From positions 55,602-119,601 of the forward strand of contig NZ_CAJYMD010000053.1 in assembly GCF_913776015.1 (NCBI RefSeq): DNA of 64,000 bases, in the 5' to 3' direction. The position numbers were made by a program, and so were the translations under genes. The notes beneath the pieces are model-generated. The model did not search any database. It saw only the letters and a list, made by a program, of their open reading frames with translations, and was not told the origin of the DNA. This document shows, one piece after another, positions 55,479-64,000 of the stretch. Positions within the stretch are counted from its first letter, which is position 1; the number at the start of each line of letters is the position of its first letter. This DNA comes from an uncultured Oxalicibacterium sp. (GTDB lineage Bacteria > Pseudomonadota > Gammaproteobacteria > Burkholderiales > Burkholderiaceae_D).

Positions 55479-55525
55479 ATTTGGTTGCATGCAGTCGTTG
55501 CATGTGTTGTGTGGCGTCGCTTTGC

Positions 55526-56326
55526 TTAGCCGAACAGGCGCTGCAGCTCTACTCCCGGTTCTGGCGCACGCATGAAGGCTTCGCCGACGAGGAAGGCGTG
55601 TACATCGGCATCGCGCATGCGCTTGACATCATCCGGGGTGACGATGGCTGATTCGGTAATCACGAGTTTGTCGTCAGGAATGCGAGGCAACAGGCCCAGC
55701 GTGGTATCCAGCGTGGTTTCAAAGGTGCGCAGGTTGCGGTTGTTGATGCCCAGCAGCGTGGTTTTCAAGCGCAGTGCGGCTTGCAGTTCGTCGCCATCAT
55801 GCACTTCCACCAGCACATCCATGCCAAGCTCATGTGCACAGGCTTCAAGCTCGGCCATCAAACCATGATCGAGTGCTGCCACGATCAGCAGAATACAGTC
55901 GGCGCCCCATGAGCGTGCTTCGTACAGTTGATAAGGATCGACGATGAAGTCCTTGCGCAGCACTGGCAGGTCGCATGCAGCACGGGCCTGCTTCAGGTAA
56001 TCCGGCGAGCCCTGGAAAAACTGTACATCGGTCAGTACCGACAAGCAGGCCGCACCGTGGCTGGCATAGTTTTCGGCGATGTCGGCCGGGCGGAAATCCG
56101 GGCGCAGCAAACCTTTCGATGGCGACGCTTTCTTGATTTCCGCAATCACGCCAGCCTGGCCTGCAGCGATCTTGCCGCGCAGGCTAGTTTCAAAACCGCG
56201 TAGTGCGGCGCGCGCATCTTTGTCGTTTTCGACTTCATCGCGCAGGCTCGCAAGGCTGCGGTATTTTTTTGCGGCGGCAATTTCGTCCGCCTTGACGGCG
56301 AGAATCTTGTTGAGGATGTCTGACAT
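55526..56326 (-). CDS. trpC: Indole-3-glycerol phosphate synthase
   Basis: A 266-residue TIM-barrel enzyme. It begins [20 protein letters not shown]; the active-site segments [53 protein letters not shown] and [11 protein letters not shown] are complete. It closes the ring of CdRP to indole-3-glycerol phosphate. It is not fused to TrpF. It is the last gene of trpE-G-D-C, 19 bases after trpD. Confidence 0.97.
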   Translation of the reverse strand: MSDILNKILAVKADEIAAAKKYRSLASLRDEVENDKDARAALRGFETSLRGKIAAGQAGVIAEIKKASPSKGLLRPDFRPADIAENYASHGAACLSVLTDVQFFQGSPDYLKQARAACDLPVLRKDFIVDPYQLYEARSWGADCILLIVAALDHGLMAELEACAHELGMDVLVEVHDGDELQAALRLKTTLLGINNRNLRTFETTLDTTLGLLPRIPDDKLVITESAIVTPDDVKRMRDADVHAFLVGEAFMRAPEPGVELQRLFG

Positions 56327-56345
56327 ATTCGTTTTCCGTTGCGCC

Positions 56346-57380
56346 TCAGTGCGTGCCCAGTTCCTGCGTCACGCGTACGAACTGTTCGAGCTTGGCACGT
56401 GCTGCGCCGGATGCCATGGCGGCGCGTGCCTTGCTCATGCCGTCGGCAATCGAACTGGCCGTGCCGGCAGCATACAGCGCCGTGCCGGCATTGAGCACGA
56501 CGATATCGCGCGCAGGGCCATCGACATTGTCGAGCGCTTCAAGCACTTTGGCTTTTGATTCGGCGGCATCTGCCACCTTGAGGTTGCGACTGGCCGTCAT
56601 TTGCAAGCCGAAATCCTCGGGATGAATTTCATATTCGCGCACTTCGCCATTGACGAGTTCGCCCACCAGGGTGGCGGCTCCCAGCGATACTTCATCCATA
56701 TTGTCGCGGCCCCACACCACCACCGCATGCTGCGCACCCAAGCGCTGCAATACACGCACCTGAATGCCAACCAGATCCGGATGAAACACGCCCATCAGGA
56801 TATTTGGCGCACCGGCCGGATTAGTCAGCGGGCCGAGAATATTGAAGATGGTACGTACGCCGAGTTCGCGGCGCACGGGCGCGGCATGCTTCATCGCGGC
56901 GTGATGATTGGGCGCGAACATGAAGCCGATGCCGGTTTGGCGAATCGATTCCGCTACTTGTGCCGGTTGCAGATTGATGTTGGCACCCAGCGATTCCAGC
57001 ACGTCGGCGCTGCCTGATGACGACGACACGCTGCGCCCGCCATGCTTGGCGACGCGTGCGCCTGCGGCAGCAGCAACAAACATGGATGCAGTCGAGATGT
57101 TGAAGGTATGCGCGCCATCACCGCCGGTGCCGACGATATCCAGCAGGCCGGTGGTATCGTCCAGCGGCACCTTGGTCGAAAACTCGCGCATGACTTGCGC
57201 GGCTGCCGTGATTTCGCCGATGGATTCCTTCTTGACGCGCAATCCCACCGTGAGTGCCGCGATCATCACGGGCGACATCTCGCCGCTCATGATCTTGCGG
57301 AACAGATGCAGCATCTCGTCGTGGAAAATCTCGCGGTGTTCGATGCAGCGCAGCAGGGCTTCTTGCTCGGTAATGGGCAT
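56346..57380 (-). CDS. trpD: Anthranilate phosphoribosyltransferase
   Basis: A 344-residue enzyme of normal length that transfers ribose 5-phosphate to anthranilate. Motifs: [19 protein letters not shown] binds [22 protein letters not shown] follows, and [12 protein letters not shown] is a family mark. The ATG at 57380 gives the typical N-terminus [18 protein letters not shown]; the frame is open upstream to 57800 but only as a shadow of trpG. It lies 14 bases after trpG. Confidence 0.96.
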   Translation of the reverse strand: MPITEQEALLRCIEHREIFHDEMLHLFRKIMSGEMSPVMIAALTVGLRVKKESIGEITAAAQVMREFSTKVPLDDTTGLLDIVGTGGDGAHTFNISTASMFVAAAAGARVAKHGGRSVSSSSGSADVLESLGANINLQPAQVAESIRQTGIGFMFAPNHHAAMKHAAPVRRELGVRTIFNILGPLTNPAGAPNILMGVFHPDLVGIQVRVLQRLGAQHAVVVWGRDNMDEVSLGAATLVGELVNGEVREYEIHPEDFGLQMTASRNLKVADAAESKAKVLEALDNVDGPARDIVVLNAGTALYAAGTASSIADGMSKARAAMASGAARAKLEQFVRVTQELGTH

Positions 57381-57394
57381 GGCGATCCTTCTAC

Positions 57395-57958
57395 TCAGCG
57401 CACAAGAAAGTTCTTCAGCAAATCGTGGCCGTGTTCGGACAGGATCGATTCCGGATGGAATTGCACACCTTCGATATCGAATTCCTTGTGGCGTACGCCC
57501 ATGATTTCGCCATCTGCCGTCCATGCCGTCACTTCCAGGCAATCCGGCAGCGAGGCGCGTTCGATCGCCAGCGAGTGATAGCGGATGACCGTGTAAGGAC
57601 TCGGCAAGCCCTTGAATACACCGACGCCCGTATGTTCGATCGGCGAGGTCTTGCCGTGCATGACTTGCTGTGCGCGCACGACCCTGCCGCCGAATGCTGC
57701 GCCAATCGCCTGATGACCAAGGCAGACGCCGAGAATTGGCAGCTTGCCGGCAAAGTGTTGCAGGGTCGGGATCGATACGCCTGCCTCGTGCGGCGTGCAA
57801 GGGCCGGGCGAAATGCAGATGCGTTCCGGTTTCAGCGCTTCGATTTCTTCGAGCGTGATCTCGTCGTTGCGCACGGTATGCACGTCTTCACCTAGTTCAC
57901 CGAAATACTGGACGAGGTTGTAGGTGAAGGAATCATAGTTGTCGAGCATGAGCAGCAT
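57395..57958 (-). CDS. trpG: Anthranilate synthase glutamine amidotransferase subunit
   Basis: A 187-residue class I amidotransferase. It begins [19 protein letters not shown]; the catalytic Cys is in [11 protein letters not shown] near residue 79 and the His-Glu pair in [14 protein letters not shown] near 168. It provides ammonia to TrpE and may also serve PabB. It starts one base after the trpE stop. Confidence 0.96.
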   Translation of the reverse strand: MLLMLDNYDSFTYNLVQYFGELGEDVHTVRNDEITLEEIEALKPERICISPGPCTPHEAGVSIPTLQHFAGKLPILGVCLGHQAIGAAFGGRVVRAQQVMHGKTSPIEHTGVGVFKGLPSPYTVIRYHSLAIERASLPDCLEVTAWTADGEIMGVRHKEFDIEGVQFHPESILSEHGHDLLKNFLVR

Positions 57959-57959
57959 G

Positions 57960-59456
57960 TCAGATCTCCCCGTCGAGGCCGTCTTGTACTTGTTCGGCTG
58001 CCCTGAGCACAGCGCGGGCCTTGTTTTCCGTTTCCTGCCATTCCATTTCAGGTACCGAGTCGGCTACGATGCCGGCCGCAGCCTGCACGTACAACATGCC
58101 ATCCTTGATGACGCCGGTACGAATCGCGATTGCCAAATCCATCTCGCCGCCGAAGGACAGATAGCCGCAGGCACCGCCATAGATGCCGCGTTTGGTCGGC
58201 TCGAGTTCGTCGATGAGTTCCATCGCACGTACCTTGGGCGCGCCCGAGAGCGTGCCGGCCGGGAAGGTCGCTTTCAGCACGTCGAGATTCGACATGCCGT
58301 CTTTCAGCGTGCCTTCGACGTTGGAGACGATGTGCTGCACGTGCGAATACTTTTCGATGACCAGCTTGTCGGTTACGCGCACGCTGCCGGTTTCGGCGAT
58401 GCGGCCAATGTCATTGCGGGCGAGGTCGATCAGCATCACGTGCTCGGCGATCTCTTTCGGATCAGCCAGCAATTCCTTGGCCAGTGCCGCATCTTTCTCT
58501 GGTGTTTCACCGCGTGGACGTGTTCCGGCGAGCGGGCGAATGGTGACTTTCTTCTTGCCATCGGCCACGGTTTCGTTGCGTACCAGGATTTCCGGCGAGG
58601 CACCGACAATCTGCATGTCACCGAAATTGTAGAAATACATGTACGGCGATGGATTCAGCGAGCGCAGCGCGCGGTAGAGCGTCAGCGGCGCATCGGCGTA
58701 AGGCTTCTTGATGCGCTGGCCGATCTGTACCTGCATCAGATCGCCGGCCATGATGTATTCCTTGGCACGGGCGACGGCAGCCAGATAGTCTGTCTTGTCG
58801 AATTCGCGAATGGTTTCCGTGCGCTGCGAGGCCATTGTCAGTGGCGCTTCGACAGCGGCACGCAAGGCCGCGCGCAAGGTTTTCAGGCGCGTGCGACCCT
58901 TTTCGTAGGCGTTGGCTTGTGCCGGATCGACATAGACGATCAGATACAGCTTGCCGGAAAGGTTGTCGATGACCGCCAGTTCTTCCGTCAGCAGCAACTG
59001 AATTTCCGGCAGGTTCAGATCATCTTTCGGGGCGCTGTGCGCCAGCCGTTTCTCGACATGGCGAACGGCATCGTAGCCGAAATAGCCGGCCAGCCCGCCG
59101 CAGAAACGCGGCATGTTGGGCAATAGCGCAACTTTGTAGCGCTGCTGGTAAGCGGCGATAAAATCCAGCGGATTGCCGTCGAACGTTTCTACGACCTTGT
59201 CATCGTGTACAACTTCGACGCGGGTGCCGATGCTGCGCAATAAAGTATTGGCGGGCAGGCCGATGAAGGAGTAGCGACCAAAGCGCTCGCCACCGACCAC
59301 GGATTCCAGCAGGAAGGAGTTCTTGCCACCGTTTTGGGTTTGCGCCAGTTTCAGATAGAGGGAAAGCGGCGTTTCGAGATCGGCAAATGCCTCGGCGATC
59401 AGCGGGATACGGTTGTAGCCTTGCGCGGCCAGCGAATGAAATTCGGTTTCAGTCAT
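57960..59456 (-). CDS. trpE: Anthranilate synthase component I
   Basis: A 498-residue chorismate-utilising enzyme. The feedback region contains [18 protein letters not shown] with the Trp-binding LLES motif, and the catalytic part has [31 protein letters not shown], and [16 protein letters not shown]. It makes anthranilate with TrpG. The leader of 106 bases between trpL and the ATG carries the attenuator. It is sensitive to tryptophan in the family, so control is probably both at enzyme and RNA level. Confidence 0.97.
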   Translation of the reverse strand: MTETEFHSLAAQGYNRIPLIAEAFADLETPLSLYLKLAQTQNGGKNSFLLESVVGGERFGRYSFIGLPANTLLRSIGTRVEVVHDDKVVETFDGNPLDFIAAYQQRYKVALLPNMPRFCGGLAGYFGYDAVRHVEKRLAHSAPKDDLNLPEIQLLLTEELAVIDNLSGKLYLIVYVDPAQANAYEKGRTRLKTLRAALRAAVEAPLTMASQRTETIREFDKTDYLAAVARAKEYIMAGDLMQVQIGQRIKKPYADAPLTLYRALRSLNPSPYMYFYNFGDMQIVGASPEILVRNETVADGKKKVTIRPLAGTRPRGETPEKDAALAKELLADPKEIAEHVMLIDLARNDIGRIAETGSVRVTDKLVIEKYSHVQHIVSNVEGTLKDGMSNLDVLKATFPAGTLSGAPKVRAMELIDELEPTKRGIYGGACGYLSFGGEMDLAIAIRTGVIKDGMLYVQAAAGIVADSVPEMEWQETENKARAVLRAAEQVQDGLDGEI

Positions 59457-59511
59457 GATTTTCTCCGACCGCTATTGTAGACGAGCGGTCTGTTCCTATT
59501 AGGGAGTCTGC

Positions 59512-59550
59512 AAAAAACGTTGCTGATCGCGCAAGGCGTGCGCAGTCAGC
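59512..59550 (-). terminator. trp operon attenuator (transcription terminator)
   Basis: On the minus strand GCTGA-CT-GCGC and GCGC-GA-TCAGC form a stem with a 7-base loop, followed after AACG by six T residues. It lies 12 bases after the trpL stop and 55 bases before trpE. A competing hairpin, with GGCAA pairing TTGCC and TGGTG pairing CACCA, overlaps the last two Trp codons of trpL and could be the alternative fold. Confidence 0.75.
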
Positions 59551-59562
59551 GGCAAATGGTGG

Positions 59563-59646
59563 TCAGCACCAGAATTGCCAGCGTCGCCACAGCCAGGCCT
59601 CATGCGTGCCGGGTGTTGCGAAACGTTTTTTGTCAGGAGAAGACAT
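59563..59646 (-). CDS. trpL: trp operon leader peptide
   Basis: A 27-residue frame, ATG at 59646 to TGA at 59563-59565. Its last ten residues are WLWRRWQFWC: four Trp codons in nine positions (residues 18, 20, 23 and 26). In random DNA of this length such a cluster is very unlikely, and it stands where an attenuation leader should: between gph and trpE, just before a terminator hairpin with a T-run. When charged tRNA-Trp is scarce the ribosome would stall on these codons and block the terminator. The ribosome binding site is weak; the ATG is ten bases after the gph stop, so translation may be coupled to gph. Confidence 0.85.
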   Translation of the reverse strand: MSSPDKKRFATPGTHEAWLWRRWQFWC

Positions 59647-59655
59647 GGAATTGTT

Positions 59656-60360
59656 TCAGTCTGAAAAGAGATGCGCCGCTTCGAGCAGCGAGGAAACTAT
59701 ACCATCGCTGTCGACGTCCTGTATAGCGTGGCCGTGGTTGTAGCCATACGGGACGGTCAGCACGCGGCAACCGGCGGCACGCGCAGCCTGTGCATCGTTG
59801 ATCGAATCGCCGATGGCGACGACTTGCGCCGGCGGCAGCCCGAAATCGGCGCAGGCGCGTAACAGTTGCATCGGATCGGGCTTCTTGCGCGAAAACGAAT
59901 CACCGCCATACACCACTTCGAAATAATCGCGCAGCCCGGTTTTCTGCAAGAGCGGAAAGGTGAAGGTAACCGGCTTGTTGGTCACGCACGCCATGCGCAA
60001 GCCTTGCGCCTGCATCGCTTGCAAGCCTTCGTGTACGCCCGGATACGGTGTCGCATACTCGCCATTGACTGCCTGATAGTGATGATTGAAGGCTTGCATG
60101 GCTGGCTTGAACAACGATTCGACCTGCTCTTCGTCCAGATCGACCCGCAGGGAACTGCGGACGAGATTTTCTGCGCCCTTGCCGACAAAGCGTTGCACCT
60201 GCTCTTCAGATAGCGGTGGCAAGCCCAGATCATGACGCAGGCGATTGATCGCCATGTGCAGATCCTGTGCGGTATGCAGCATGGTGCCGTCGAGGTCGAT
60301 GATGACCCCGCGGACATTGCGAAAGTGAGCAGGCGAGACGGTTGGCAAGGCGGTTGTCAA
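59656..60360 (-). CDS. gph: Phosphoglycolate phosphatase
   Basis: A 234-residue HAD-family phosphatase. Motif I is VIIDLDGTMLHT with the nucleophile Asp, motif II VTNKPVT, motif III the Lys in FSRKKPDP and motif IV GDSINDAQAARAAG. It removes 2-phosphoglycolate formed in DNA repair or by oxygenase side reactions. I start it at TTG 60360, one base after the rpe stop and preceded by AAGGTG; upstream frame belongs to rpe. rpe-gph-trpE order is common in betaproteobacteria and pseudomonads. Confidence 0.93.
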   Translation of the reverse strand: MTTALPTVSPAHFRNVRGVIIDLDGTMLHTAQDLHMAINRLRHDLGLPPLSEEQVQRFVGKGAENLVRSSLRVDLDEEQVESLFKPAMQAFNHHYQAVNGEYATPYPGVHEGLQAMQAQGLRMACVTNKPVTFTFPLLQKTGLRDYFEVVYGGDSFSRKKPDPMQLLRACADFGLPPAQVVAIGDSINDAQAARAAGCRVLTVPYGYNHGHAIQDVDSDGIVSSLLEAAHLFSD

Positions 60361-60361
60361 A

Positions 60362-61027
60362 TCACACCTTGGCCAGTTCGTTGCGCATGGCGTCGATGAC
60401 GGCCTTGTAATCGGGTTTGCCAAAGATGGCCGAACCTGCCACGAAGGTGTCGGCGCCTGCACGGGCGACGGCTTCGATGTTGTCCACTTTGATGCCGCCA
60501 TCGACTTCGAGCATGATGTCGCGACCCGATTCATCGATCAGGCGACGTACGTCTTCCACCTTCTTCAGCGTATGTGGAATGAAAGACTGGCCGCCGAAGC
60601 CCGGATTGACTGACATCAGCAGAATGATGTCCAGCTTGTCCATCACATGTTCCAGATAATGCAGCGGCGTGGCCGGGTTGAACACGAGGCCGGCCTTGCA
60701 GCCGTTGTCGCGAATCAGTTGCAGGCTGCGATCGATGTGGTCCGATGCTTCCGGATGAAAGGTGATGATGTTTGCACCGGCCTTGGCAAAGTCGGGAATG
60801 ATGCGATCGACCGGCTTGACCATCAGATGTACATCGATCGGCACCTGCACGTGCGGGCGAATCGCTTCGCATACCAGCGGCCCGACCGTCAGATTGGGAA
60901 CGTAATGGTTGTCCATTACGTCGAAGTGGATGATGTCGGCGCCGGCGGAGACGACATTGCGGACTTCTTCGCCGAGACGGGCAAAATCGGCGGACAGGAT
61001 GCTGGGAGCGATACGGTAGGTTGGCAT
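60362..61027 (-). CDS. rpe: Ribulose-phosphate 3-epimerase
   Basis: A 221-residue TIM-barrel enzyme of the pentose phosphate pathway. It has the expected landmarks: [35 protein letters not shown] with the metal-binding His-Asp, [15 protein letters not shown] and [11 protein letters not shown]. Length is normal. It is the first gene of the minus-strand unit that continues through gph and the trp genes; apaG diverges from it. Confidence 0.97.
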   Translation of the reverse strand: MPTYRIAPSILSADFARLGEEVRNVVSAGADIIHFDVMDNHYVPNLTVGPLVCEAIRPHVQVPIDVHLMVKPVDRIIPDFAKAGANIITFHPEASDHIDRSLQLIRDNGCKAGLVFNPATPLHYLEHVMDKLDIILLMSVNPGFGGQSFIPHTLKKVEDVRRLIDESGRDIMLEVDGGIKVDNIEAVARAGADTFVAGSAIFGKPDYKAVIDAMRNELAKV

Positions 61028-61188
61028 GATCAGGCTAGCAAATACGGAGCCACTATTTTACCGCGGCGCTCTTACGGCTGGCTTGCGCCCTACCGGCTTT
61101 TCGTGTGCAATGGGCGCTCTTGTCAAACAGGTATGAATCAATGCGTGGCGTGTCTTGCCCGGCGAGACACGCTTTCAGGATGGAAAAC

Positions 61189-61563
61189 ATGGCGGCTTAC
61201 GAATTCACGGTATCGGTAAAAACGCAGTATCTGGCTGAGCAATCGGATCCCGATCATTCGCATTATGTATTTGCCTATGCCATCACGATCCGCAATACGG
61301 GTACGGAAACCGCACAGCTGATTTCGCGACACTGGATCATTACCGATGCTAACAACCATGTGCAGGAAGTGCGCGGCTTGGGGGTGGTCGGTAATCAACC
61401 CTTGCTGCAACCCGGCGAGCAATTTGAATACACAAGCGGCGCTGCCCTTACGACGCCGCAGGGCTCGATGCGCGGCGAATATTTTTGTGTCGCCGAAGAC
61501 GGCCATCGTTTCGAGGCGCCGATTCCGGAATTTGTCCTTTCATTGCCGCGAACGTTGCATTGA
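61189..61563 (+). CDS. apaG: ApaG (Co2+/Mg2+ efflux-associated) protein
   Basis: A 124-residue single-domain protein of fibronectin-like beta fold. ATG 61189 (MAAYEFTVSVKTQYL) gives the family length and has CAGGA eight bases upstream; an ATG at 61180 is immediately after that element. Family signatures: YVFAYAITIRNTGTETAQLI in full, then HWIITDANNHVQEVRGLGVVG in part, and GSMRGEYFCVAEDG. The biochemical role is not settled; mutants affect cobalt resistance in Salmonella. Confidence 0.94.
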   Translation: MAAYEFTVSVKTQYLAEQSDPDHSHYVFAYAITIRNTGTETAQLISRHWIITDANNHVQEVRGLGVVGNQPLLQPGEQFEYTSGAALTTPQGSMRGEYFCVAEDGHRFEAPIPEFVLSLPRTLH

Positions 61564-61591
61564 CTAGAACTGTCGGAAGCTGTGTCTTGCA

Positions 61592-61747
61592 TCAGGCATC
61601 TTTGTCGGTTTTTTCCTCTTCTTTCTTCGGCAATGGTGTTTTTCTGACGGATCGATGGGGTTGCTTGCGGCCGGCAAACATGGTCCACCAGACAATGAAA
61701 ATCAACAGAAACAGCGCGATGCCCGCTTCTACAAACAATAGCCACAT
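61592..61747 (-). CDS. Small single-pass membrane protein
   Basis: A 51-residue frame with a perfect AAGGAG ribosome binding site eight bases before ATG 61747 and stop at 61592-61594. Residues 2-25 (WLLFVEAGIALFLLIFIVWW) form one membrane helix and the remaining 25 residues are highly charged and basic-acidic (KKEEEKTDKD) in the cytoplasm. The composition and layout match small proteins annotated as hypothetical in related genomes; I do not recognise a function. It diverges from mltA with only 14 bases between start codons. Confidence 0.75.
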   Translation of the reverse strand: MWLLFVEAGIALFLLIFIVWWTMFAGRKQPHRSVRKTPLPKKEEEKTDKDA

Positions 61748-61761
61748 AGAGTCATCTCCTT

Positions 61762-62979
61762 ATGTCCCTTATACGTCGTAGTCTACTTGCTTCCCTGATT
61801 CTTTCTCTCGCAGCTTGCTCCACCATCAAGCGTGAACCTGCAACGGCACCCGGTGTTGAAACGCCATCCGAGCAGCCAGTCTCTCCTGGCGCGCAAAAGC
61901 CGCGCGATACGCCGGTGCCGATCGATATGCCGCGCACCGTCATCAGCTCGGCTCTGCAGCCATCCAGTTTTGCACGCTTGCCCGGCTGGAATGCGGACAA
62001 TCAAAGCGAAGCCTGGAATGCCTTTATTACGTCTTGTTCGGTGCTGACGCGTCGCCCCGACTGGCGCAAGCCTTGCGATGCAGCCAAACGCGTCAATGGC
62101 AAGGACGATGCGGCAGTGCGTAATTTCTTCGAGTCCAATTTCACGCCGTATCAGGTCAACAACCCTGACGGTTCGCAAACCGGCATGGTCACCGGCTATT
62201 ACGAGCCTTTGTTGCGCGGTTCGCGGCAGCGTGGTGGTGTGTATCAAACGCCTCTGCATCGTGCGCCCGACGATTTGCTGACCATCGACTTTACGAGCAT
62301 TTATCCTGACCTGAAGGGGCAGAATCTGCGTGGCAAGCTGGTTGGCAAGAAAGTGGTGGCCTATCCGACGCGTGCTGAACTCATGCGCACCAAGGCGTTG
62401 GCCGGACGCGAAATCGTCTGGGTCGATGATGCGGTCGAGGCATTCTTCCTGCAGGTGCAAGGGTCGGGCCGCGTTGAATTGCCGCATGGCGAAGTCATTC
62501 GCCTGGCCTATGCAGACCAGAATGGACAGCCCTACAAATCGATTGGTAAATATCTGATCGATAAAGGCGAGCTGACGATGGATCAGGCTTCCATGCAAGG
62601 CATCAAGGCATGGGTAGCCGCCAATCCAGCGCGCTTGGAGGAGTTGTTGAATGCCAATCCGCGCTATATCTTCTTTAGCGAAGAAAAAATGGCTGATCCA
62701 TCGGTCGGGCCGAAAGGTGCAATGGGCTTGCCGCTGACGCCGCAGCGTTCGATTGCGGTCGATCCTGCATTCATCCCGCTTGGCGCACCGGTTTTCCTAT
62801 CGACTACGCAGCCCGGCAGCAAAGCGTTATTGCAGCGGCTGGTCATGGCGCAGGATACCGGCAGTGCAATCAAGAATCCGGTCCGTGCTGACTTCTTTTG
62901 GGGCTTCGGTGCGCAAGCGGGTGAAATTGCCGGTCGTATGAAGCAGCGCGGCAGCATGTGGGTATTGCTGCCGAAGTAA
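61762..62979 (+). CDS. mltA: Membrane-bound lytic murein transglycosylase A
   Basis: A 405-residue outer-membrane lipoprotein. Lipobox LAAC with Cys19; a Pro-rich linker follows to about residue 60. The MltA domain contains VTGYYEPLLRGSRQRG and VDDAVEAFFLQVQGSGRVEL, and the C-terminal 3D domain has three conserved Asp residues, seen in SIAVDPAFIPLG, AQDTGSAIKNPVRADFFWG. It cuts glycan strands with formation of 1,6-anhydroMurNAc. The products would feed the AmpG permease encoded 47 kb upstream. Confidence 0.95.
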   Translation: MSLIRRSLLASLILSLAACSTIKREPATAPGVETPSEQPVSPGAQKPRDTPVPIDMPRTVISSALQPSSFARLPGWNADNQSEAWNAFITSCSVLTRRPDWRKPCDAAKRVNGKDDAAVRNFFESNFTPYQVNNPDGSQTGMVTGYYEPLLRGSRQRGGVYQTPLHRAPDDLLTIDFTSIYPDLKGQNLRGKLVGKKVVAYPTRAELMRTKALAGREIVWVDDAVEAFFLQVQGSGRVELPHGEVIRLAYADQNGQPYKSIGKYLIDKGELTMDQASMQGIKAWVAANPARLEELLNANPRYIFFSEEKMADPSVGPKGAMGLPLTPQRSIAVDPAFIPLGAPVFLSTTQPGSKALLQRLVMAQDTGSAIKNPVRADFFWGFGAQAGEIAGRMKQRGSMWVLLPK

Positions 62980-63009
62980 ATCGCGCTGTTCTATATAAGA
63001 GGAGTGAGC

Positions 63010-63786
63010 ATGCAATACGAACACCTGCTGGTCGAAACGCAAGGCAAGGTCGCCCTCGTGACCTTGCATCGTCCTGCCGTACTGAATGCACTGAATGATG
63101 CATTGATGGATGAGCTTGGCCATGTCCTGCAGCAATGCGATGCGGATGATGGAATCGCCTGCATCATATTGACGGGCAGTGAAAAAGCCTTTGCCGCTGG
63201 CGCGGATATCAGTGCGATGGCTACCTACTCTTATATGGATGCGTACAAGAGCGACTTCATTACGCGCAACTGGGAGCACGTTCGGAATGTACGCAAACCG
63301 GTTATCGCTGCCGTGGCGGGGTATGCGCTAGGTGGAGGATGCGAACTGGCGATGATGTGCGACTTTATTATCGCGGCGGAAACCGCCAAATTCGGCCAGC
63401 CTGAAATCAAGCTCGGGATTATTCCCGGAGCCGGTGGTACACAACGCTTGCCGCGCGCTGTTTCAAAGGCAAAGGCAATGGATATGTGTCTGACTGCGCG
63501 CACGATGGATGCGCAGGAAGCAGAGCGCGCCGGGCTGGTGTCGCGGGTGGTGCCGGCCGAACATCTGCTGGATGAGGCGATGGAGGCGGCGCAGGCAATT
63601 GCATCCATGTCGCTGCCAGCCGTGATGATGGTCAAGGAGTCGATCAATCGTGCTTATGAGGCGGCCCTCAATGAGGGCATGTTGTTTGAGCGGCGTTTGT
63701 TTCACAGCACCTTTGCGACGGATGATCAGAAAGAAGGCATGCAGGCATTTATTGAAAAGCGTGCCCCCCGCTTCAATAATCGATAG
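63010..63786 (+). CDS. Enoyl-CoA hydratase/isomerase family protein
   Basis: A 258-residue crotonase. The oxyanion-hole segments are [10 protein letters not shown] near residue 64 and [13 protein letters not shown] near 108, and both catalytic Glu positions of true hydratases are present, in GGCELA and at [20 protein letters not shown]. It hydrates enoyl-CoA in beta-oxidation or related routes; the chain length cannot be told. GAGGAG before ATG 63010 sets the start against GTG 63004. Confidence 0.93.
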   Translation: MQYEHLLVETQGKVALVTLHRPAVLNALNDALMDELGHVLQQCDADDGIACIILTGSEKAFAAGADISAMATYSYMDAYKSDFITRNWEHVRNVRKPVIAAVAGYALGGGCELAMMCDFIIAAETAKFGQPEIKLGIIPGAGGTQRLPRAVSKAKAMDMCLTARTMDAQEAERAGLVSRVVPAEHLLDEAMEAAQAIASMSLPAVMMVKESINRAYEAALNEGMLFERRLFHSTFATDDQKEGMQAFIEKRAPRFNNR

Positions 63787-63808
63787 GCAAAAAGAGCAGA
63801 CGATCTGC

Positions 63809-63846
63809 AAAAGCATCAGGCCCGCGTTAGCGGGCCTGATGCTTTT
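63809..63846. terminator. Strong bidirectional terminator after the enoyl-CoA hydratase gene
   Basis: AAAAGCATCAGGCCCGC pairs perfectly with GCGGGCCTGATGCTTTT over 17 bases around the loop GTTA. Confidence 0.93.
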
Positions 63847-63949
63847 GGGTGCTGGATTTTAAGTTTTGTAATTGGATGCGGATTTGTCTTGCGAATGTTT
63901 TATATCGCAAAACTAGGCGGGCTATAGCTTCGCGGCAGATTGGGTGAAT

Positions 63950-64000
63950 ATGTTGAAACATTTTTCAAATAAATTGCAGGAAGTACTTGCAAAGGTGATG
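63950..64000 (+). CDS. Start of an unidentified gene cut by the window edge
   Basis: ATG at 63950 opens a frame of 17 codons to the window end (MLKHFSNKLQEVLAKVM), with a GGGTGA-like ribosome binding site directly upstream. The amphipathic basic start fits a cytoplasmic lead-in to a membrane or coiled-coil protein, but nothing more can be said. Confidence 0.35.
   Translation, partial: MLKHFSNKLQEVLAKVM

Noticed and set aside
57381..57800. N-terminal extension of trpD
   Set aside because: The upstream part overlaps trpG in another frame and is not like TrpD; ATG 57380 gives the normal length.

Overview
The window looks like chromosomal DNA of a betaproteobacterium of the order Burkholderiales, most like the Oxalobacteraceae (Herminiimonas/Janthinobacterium type). 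The grounds are gene order and protein sequence: hemA-prfA-prmC, rpe-gph-trpEGDC, gatCAB divergent from mreBCD-mrdA-rodA, metXW, gshA-gshB next to a regulatory PTS, and lpoA-like-yraN-diaA-dolP. This assignment is by recognition, not by a database search.

Layout. Positions 1-1389 are more AT-rich and carry the end of an unrecognised gene, a 56-residue ribbon-helix-helix protein and a divergent XRE regulator. This DNA abuts comM exactly inside its Walker B motif and removes the C-terminal part of ComM, so the left edge is read as one end of a genomic island inserted in comM. From 2.3 kb on the sequence is ordinary core chromosome: ubiK; a nitrogen-regulated porin-glnK-amtB operon behind a sigma-54 promoter; gshA-gshB; a sugar-transport-free PTS (EIIA-Man, HPr, EI); a two-gene chromate transporter; metXW behind a SAM-II riboswitch with its own terminator; two MFS transporters, PhoX, xthA, pyrE; gatCAB; the cell-elongation operon; rsmI; the envelope group lpoA-like-yraN-diaA-dolP; lemA and an M48 peptidase; a BCCT transporter; a TlpA-like protein; hemA-prfA-dsbB-prmC; a two-component system with a FecR/LysM protein; a small membrane protein; tRNA-Phe; a UbiH-like hydroxylase and dsbC; an M61 peptidase; rpe-gph-trpL-trpEGDC; apaG; mltA; and an enoyl-CoA hydratase.

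How the genes work together. Several blocks belong to one process: shape and wall synthesis (mreBCD, mrdA, rodA, rlpA, mltA, lpoA-like, dolP), periplasmic disulphide chemistry (dsbB, dsbC, TlpA-like), nitrogen sensing and uptake (porin, glnK, amtB), and tryptophan and methionine synthesis under RNA control. The most informative regulatory finds, none of which is an ordinary protein-coding call, are a 27-codon tryptophan leader peptide with four Trp codons and an attenuator in front of trpE, a SAM-II aptamer whose P1 strand can pair with the 5' arm of a downstream terminator in front of metX, and a -24/-12 promoter in front of the porin-glnK-amtB genes. I found no rRNA, CRISPR array, complete insertion sequence or integrase in the window; if an integrase exists it lies to the left of base 1.
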